A stretch of 64,000 nt of DNA from contig NC_087064.1 of the NCBI RefSeq assembly GCF_963678635.1, forward strand, positions 31,782,369 to 31,846,368, read 5' to 3'. Shown here in pieces: positions 61,504 to 64,000 of the stretch. Under the pieces are notes generated by a model, which was given only the letters and a program-made list of their open reading frames with translations, was not told the origin of the DNA and did no database searches. Numbering within the stretch: the first letter of the stretch is position 1; each line of letters opens with the position of its first letter. This stretch comes from Symsagittifera roscoffensis (taxonomy: Eukaryota; Xenacoelomorpha; Acoela; Convolutidae). The translations under genes and the position numbers were made by a program.

Positions 61504-62187
61504 TAGGCGATCTTGGTGTGAAGACTAAAGAAAATGTAAATTACTGAAAAAGAATGGTTAGTTTTTTTTTAAACTAGTTAGTTTTAAAATTTTTAAATTC
61601 ATATTTATCTAAGTCATCGGGAAAGAAGCCATGAGGGAAAACATCGTGAATAGCATCTGATGTGGTTAGTATTTTTGCTAGTATGCGTATGATGTTTTTA
61701 GTTTGGAGCAATGGGCAAAGCAATTGAAGTTCTTTTATGGTTTTTAGTTCTTCGGTGCCTACTGCAAATTCATGAGGTGTGTTCTGAATTAGATTGTAAA
61801 TTTTGTGATTATATTTAGTGTTGTGGATGAATTCTAAAATGGATACTTCTATAGGTTGAATATATTCATGCGGGACTATTAGGTGTCGGGATTCTTCTTC
61901 GTTGAAGGTCTTGCTGAGCGGACAAAATATATAGATCTGGGTGATTGGGTCGTAATTCCGGAGGATGCCTTGAAGGTTAGTATTTTTAATACAATACGTG
62001 AAGTTTAGTAAAAACGGTGAGGTGTATTTAGAATTTTTGAATTGAAATCTGTAGTGGGGTTGTTGTGATGGTGTGTTTAAATTAAATTGATTCTGGATAA
62101 AACGATAATAATTGTAGGTGTTTGTTTAGTTCTCAACATGATGTCGTGTGAACAAAGCAAATCACGTTCTTTTGGTGTGAGAAAATC
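61504..62187 (-). pseudogene. Partial ORF2 copy, C-terminal part only
   Basis: Matches copy 1 from its left end (GATCTTGGTGTGAAG at about 61,506) through the ORF2 stop (61574-61576) up to about residue 53 of the protein. A 4-base deletion near 62,118 (GTGTTTGT in place of GTGTGTGTTTGT) shifts the frame, and the N-terminal third is absent. It ends in a 109-bp tandem duplication. It is non-functional as a full ORF2. Confidence 0.75.
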
Positions 62188-62297
62188 AAATTAAATTGAT
62201 TCTGGATAAAACGATAATAATTGTAGGTGTTTGTTTAGTTCTCAACATGATGTCGTGTGAACAAAGCAAATCACGTTCTTTTGGTGTGAGAAAATCA
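62081..62297. repeat. 109-bp tandem duplication inside ORF2 debris
   Basis: ATTAAATTGATTCTGG...GTGTGAGAAAATCAA occurs at 62,081 and again at 62,190 without visible differences. The second copy joins directly to the full ORF2 copy at AATCAA|GTCATCGGG. Confidence 0.9.
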
Positions 62298-63027
62298 AGT
62301 CATCGGGAAAGAAGCCATGAGGGAAAACATCGTGAATAGCATCTGACGTGGTTAGTATTTTTGCTAGTATGCGTATGATGTTTTTAGTTTGGAGCAATGG
62401 GCAAAGCAATTGAAGTGCTGTTATGGTTTTTAGTTCTTCGGTACCTACTGCAAATTCATGAGGTGTATTCTGAATTAGATTGTAAATTTTGTGATTATAT
62501 TTAGTGTTGTGGATGAATTCTAAAATGGGTACTTCTATAGGTTGAATATATTCATGCGGGACTATTAGGTGTCGGGATTCTTCTTCGTTGAAGGTCTTGC
62601 TGAGCGGACAAAATATATACATCTGGGTGATTGGGTCGTAATTCCGGAGGATGCCTTGAAGGTTAGTATTTTTAATACAATACGTGAAGTTTAGGAAAAA
62701 CGGTGAGGTGTATTTAGAATTTTTGAATTGAAATCTGTAGAGGGGTTGTTGTGATGGTGTGTTTAAATTAAATTGATTCTGGATAAAACGATAATAATTG
62801 TAGGTGTGTGTTTGTTTAGTTCTCAACATGATGTCGTGTGAACAGTTCAAATCACGTTCTTTTGGTGTGAGAAGATGAAGGGTTAGTGAAAATGTTTGAA
62901 ACTTTTCGTGAACTGATTCGTATGCTTGAATGTCTGATAATGCTTCTGAAATAAGGTGATCATGCTTTTTATCTAGTATGCTAAGTGTGAATAAATAGGG
63001 TTTTTCATGAAAAATTTTTCTGTTCAT
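62297..63027 (-). CDS. ORF2 copy 2, C-terminus replaced
   Basis: ATG at 63025-63027. It is identical to copy 1 in frame up to HGFFPDDL, with changes such as Ser to Leu in KERD(S/L)NCS, Ile to Thr in HN(I/T)KY, Lys to Thr in TI(K/T)AL and Val to Ile in IIR(V/I)L. At 62,297 the original last residues are lost and the frame runs into the 109-bp duplicate, adding an unrelated tail (FSHQKNVICFVHTTSC) that ends at about 62,242. This copy is probably intact except for its tail. The ATGA overlap with the upstream frame is kept. Confidence 0.55.
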
Positions 63028-64000
63028 TTTGGTTTTGCAAATTGATCGTCGCCAACAAATTGATCTTGATTAGATCTGATGATGTTATGATCATAATATT
63101 CAATTGAATAGTCGTTAGCTCGGGGTGCAAAGAATAACGTTTTATATCCTACCTATGTAAATTGTCGGGGAGTTAGTGACGTGATTAGTCTAAATAATTC
63201 GCTCTTATTTCTCTCAATATCTTTTGTGGTGTTAAGGGGTGGTAGTGCAAGAGAATTAGTAAAATTGTAATAAGCTGTCCAATGAAGTGTGGGTATTAAC
63301 ACACGTTCATCTACAAAATGATGTGGTTCAGGGTTAGGGTCGGATTGATTTAGTGTATATTGGGGAAAAAAAGGTAGGGTTATTTGAAGATAATTTGTAG
63401 TATTGGTGTGGTCTGGATGGTTAACGTATTCTCGGGTGGTTCCGGGTTTGGATGGGAACGGGTGGTTTGGGAATTTACGTTTAAAGGTTCTATAAGCTCG
63501 GTTAGTACTAGTGGATGTTTCTGTTGATGTGGATGATTGAGCTAATGATGGAGTATAATCTGAAATTGGTGTAGGTGTTGGTGGATTTGATGATGTTATT
63601 GTTGATGATAGTCGGTGAATTGTGAGAGTGTGGGGAGATGGTAACTGTTGTTGGAGTGTTATAAAACTATCTCAGAAATTTGAAGATTATCAGGGGAATT
63701 GTTGATTGATCGTTCATAAATAAATGGGGATTAGGTTGGGGTTACTTGAGAAGGAGTGTAGGGAGATGTACATTGGTTTTGAGGTTGAATGGGTCAAAAG
63801 GGGGTTTGAGAAGTTTGAAGAGTTGGTTTGGGTATGGGTAGAAGGATATGGTTCGGAATCTGCCAATTCATTGGGAGTTTCTACAGCGGAGTTATTGAAA
63901 TGTGATATTGTTTGAAAAATTGTGATGTCTGAGTTAGTATCAGAATTCATGCCTGATGATGTATTAGTTTGTGGTGAATCAGGTGGCGGAAAAGCAAAAA
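63024..64000 (-). pseudogene. ORF1 copy 2, truncated by window end and frameshifted
   Basis: Matches copy 1 from its final TGA to about codon 27, where the window ends. It has a 9-bp in-frame deletion near 63,131, a 7-bp deletion at about 63,674 (AGTTCTT absent) and a 2-bp deletion at about 63,808 (fewer T in the run). The last two break the frame, and a stop lies between them at about 63,714. The TAG and TGA seen inside copy 1 are present here at the same places in the sequence. Confidence 0.7.

Larger units (their letters stand above)
61504..64000 (-). repeat. Tandem two-ORF unit, copy 2 with partial third copy
   Basis: The unit repeats copy 1 with about 98% identity by eye. Relative to copy 1 it has an extra roughly 690 bp made of the partial ORF2 copy and the 109-bp duplicate. 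It runs off the right edge of the window, so more copies may follow. Confidence 0.85.

Noticed and set aside
63724-63915. Plus-strand 63-codon frame
   Set aside because: Antisense shadow of ORF1 copy 2.

Overview
The window reads as eukaryotic, most likely invertebrate animal, nuclear DNA. It is AT-rich. The only convincing host gene is split by introns with GT...AG borders. A hAT-type transposon with a clean 8-bp target duplication sits in one of those introns, and there is a 200-base assembly gap. Nothing looks bacterial: no operons, no ribosome binding sites, no dense coding. I cannot name the species.

Layout. (1) 1-9,720: tandem array of long units (1.3-1.8 kb), each carrying a truncated hAT-like element; two neighbouring 1,731-bp units are almost identical. 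(2) 9,721-12,481: low-copy AT-rich DNA with one candidate terminal coding exon and three inverted-repeat elements next to the satellite edge. (3) 12,482-51,034: about 38.5 kb of a 28-bp satellite (consensus close to GATTCACGCGCACTCAAG + ATTGAGCACT), organised into local higher-order repeats (805, 923 bp) and large recent duplications (about 2,341, 2,734, 1,089 bp). One sector (35.1-39.3 kb) has short blocks of monomers in reverse orientation, meeting at perfect GATATC-centred palindromes. (4) 51,035-58,123: a microsatellite, a four-exon plus-strand gene of unrecognised family (exons 52,577-55,728), a complete hAT-type MITE, a dispersed copy of the region-1 repeat, hairpins, and relics of a Ty3/gypsy-like integrase. 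(5) Gap 58,124-58,323. (6) 58,324-64,000: a minus-strand two-ORF unit, tandemly duplicated. ORF2 (255 codons) is intact in copy 1. ORF1 is one continuous frame of 358 codons interrupted by an in-frame TGA and TAG, and its last stop overlaps the ORF2 start as ATGA. A second full-length unit plus a partial third copy follow.

The main points of interest are the two-ORF duplicated unit with its internal stops, the orientation-switching sector of the satellite, and the use of a hAT-derived segment as a building block of the long tandem repeat. No gene function could be assigned with confidence apart from the transposon-derived relics.
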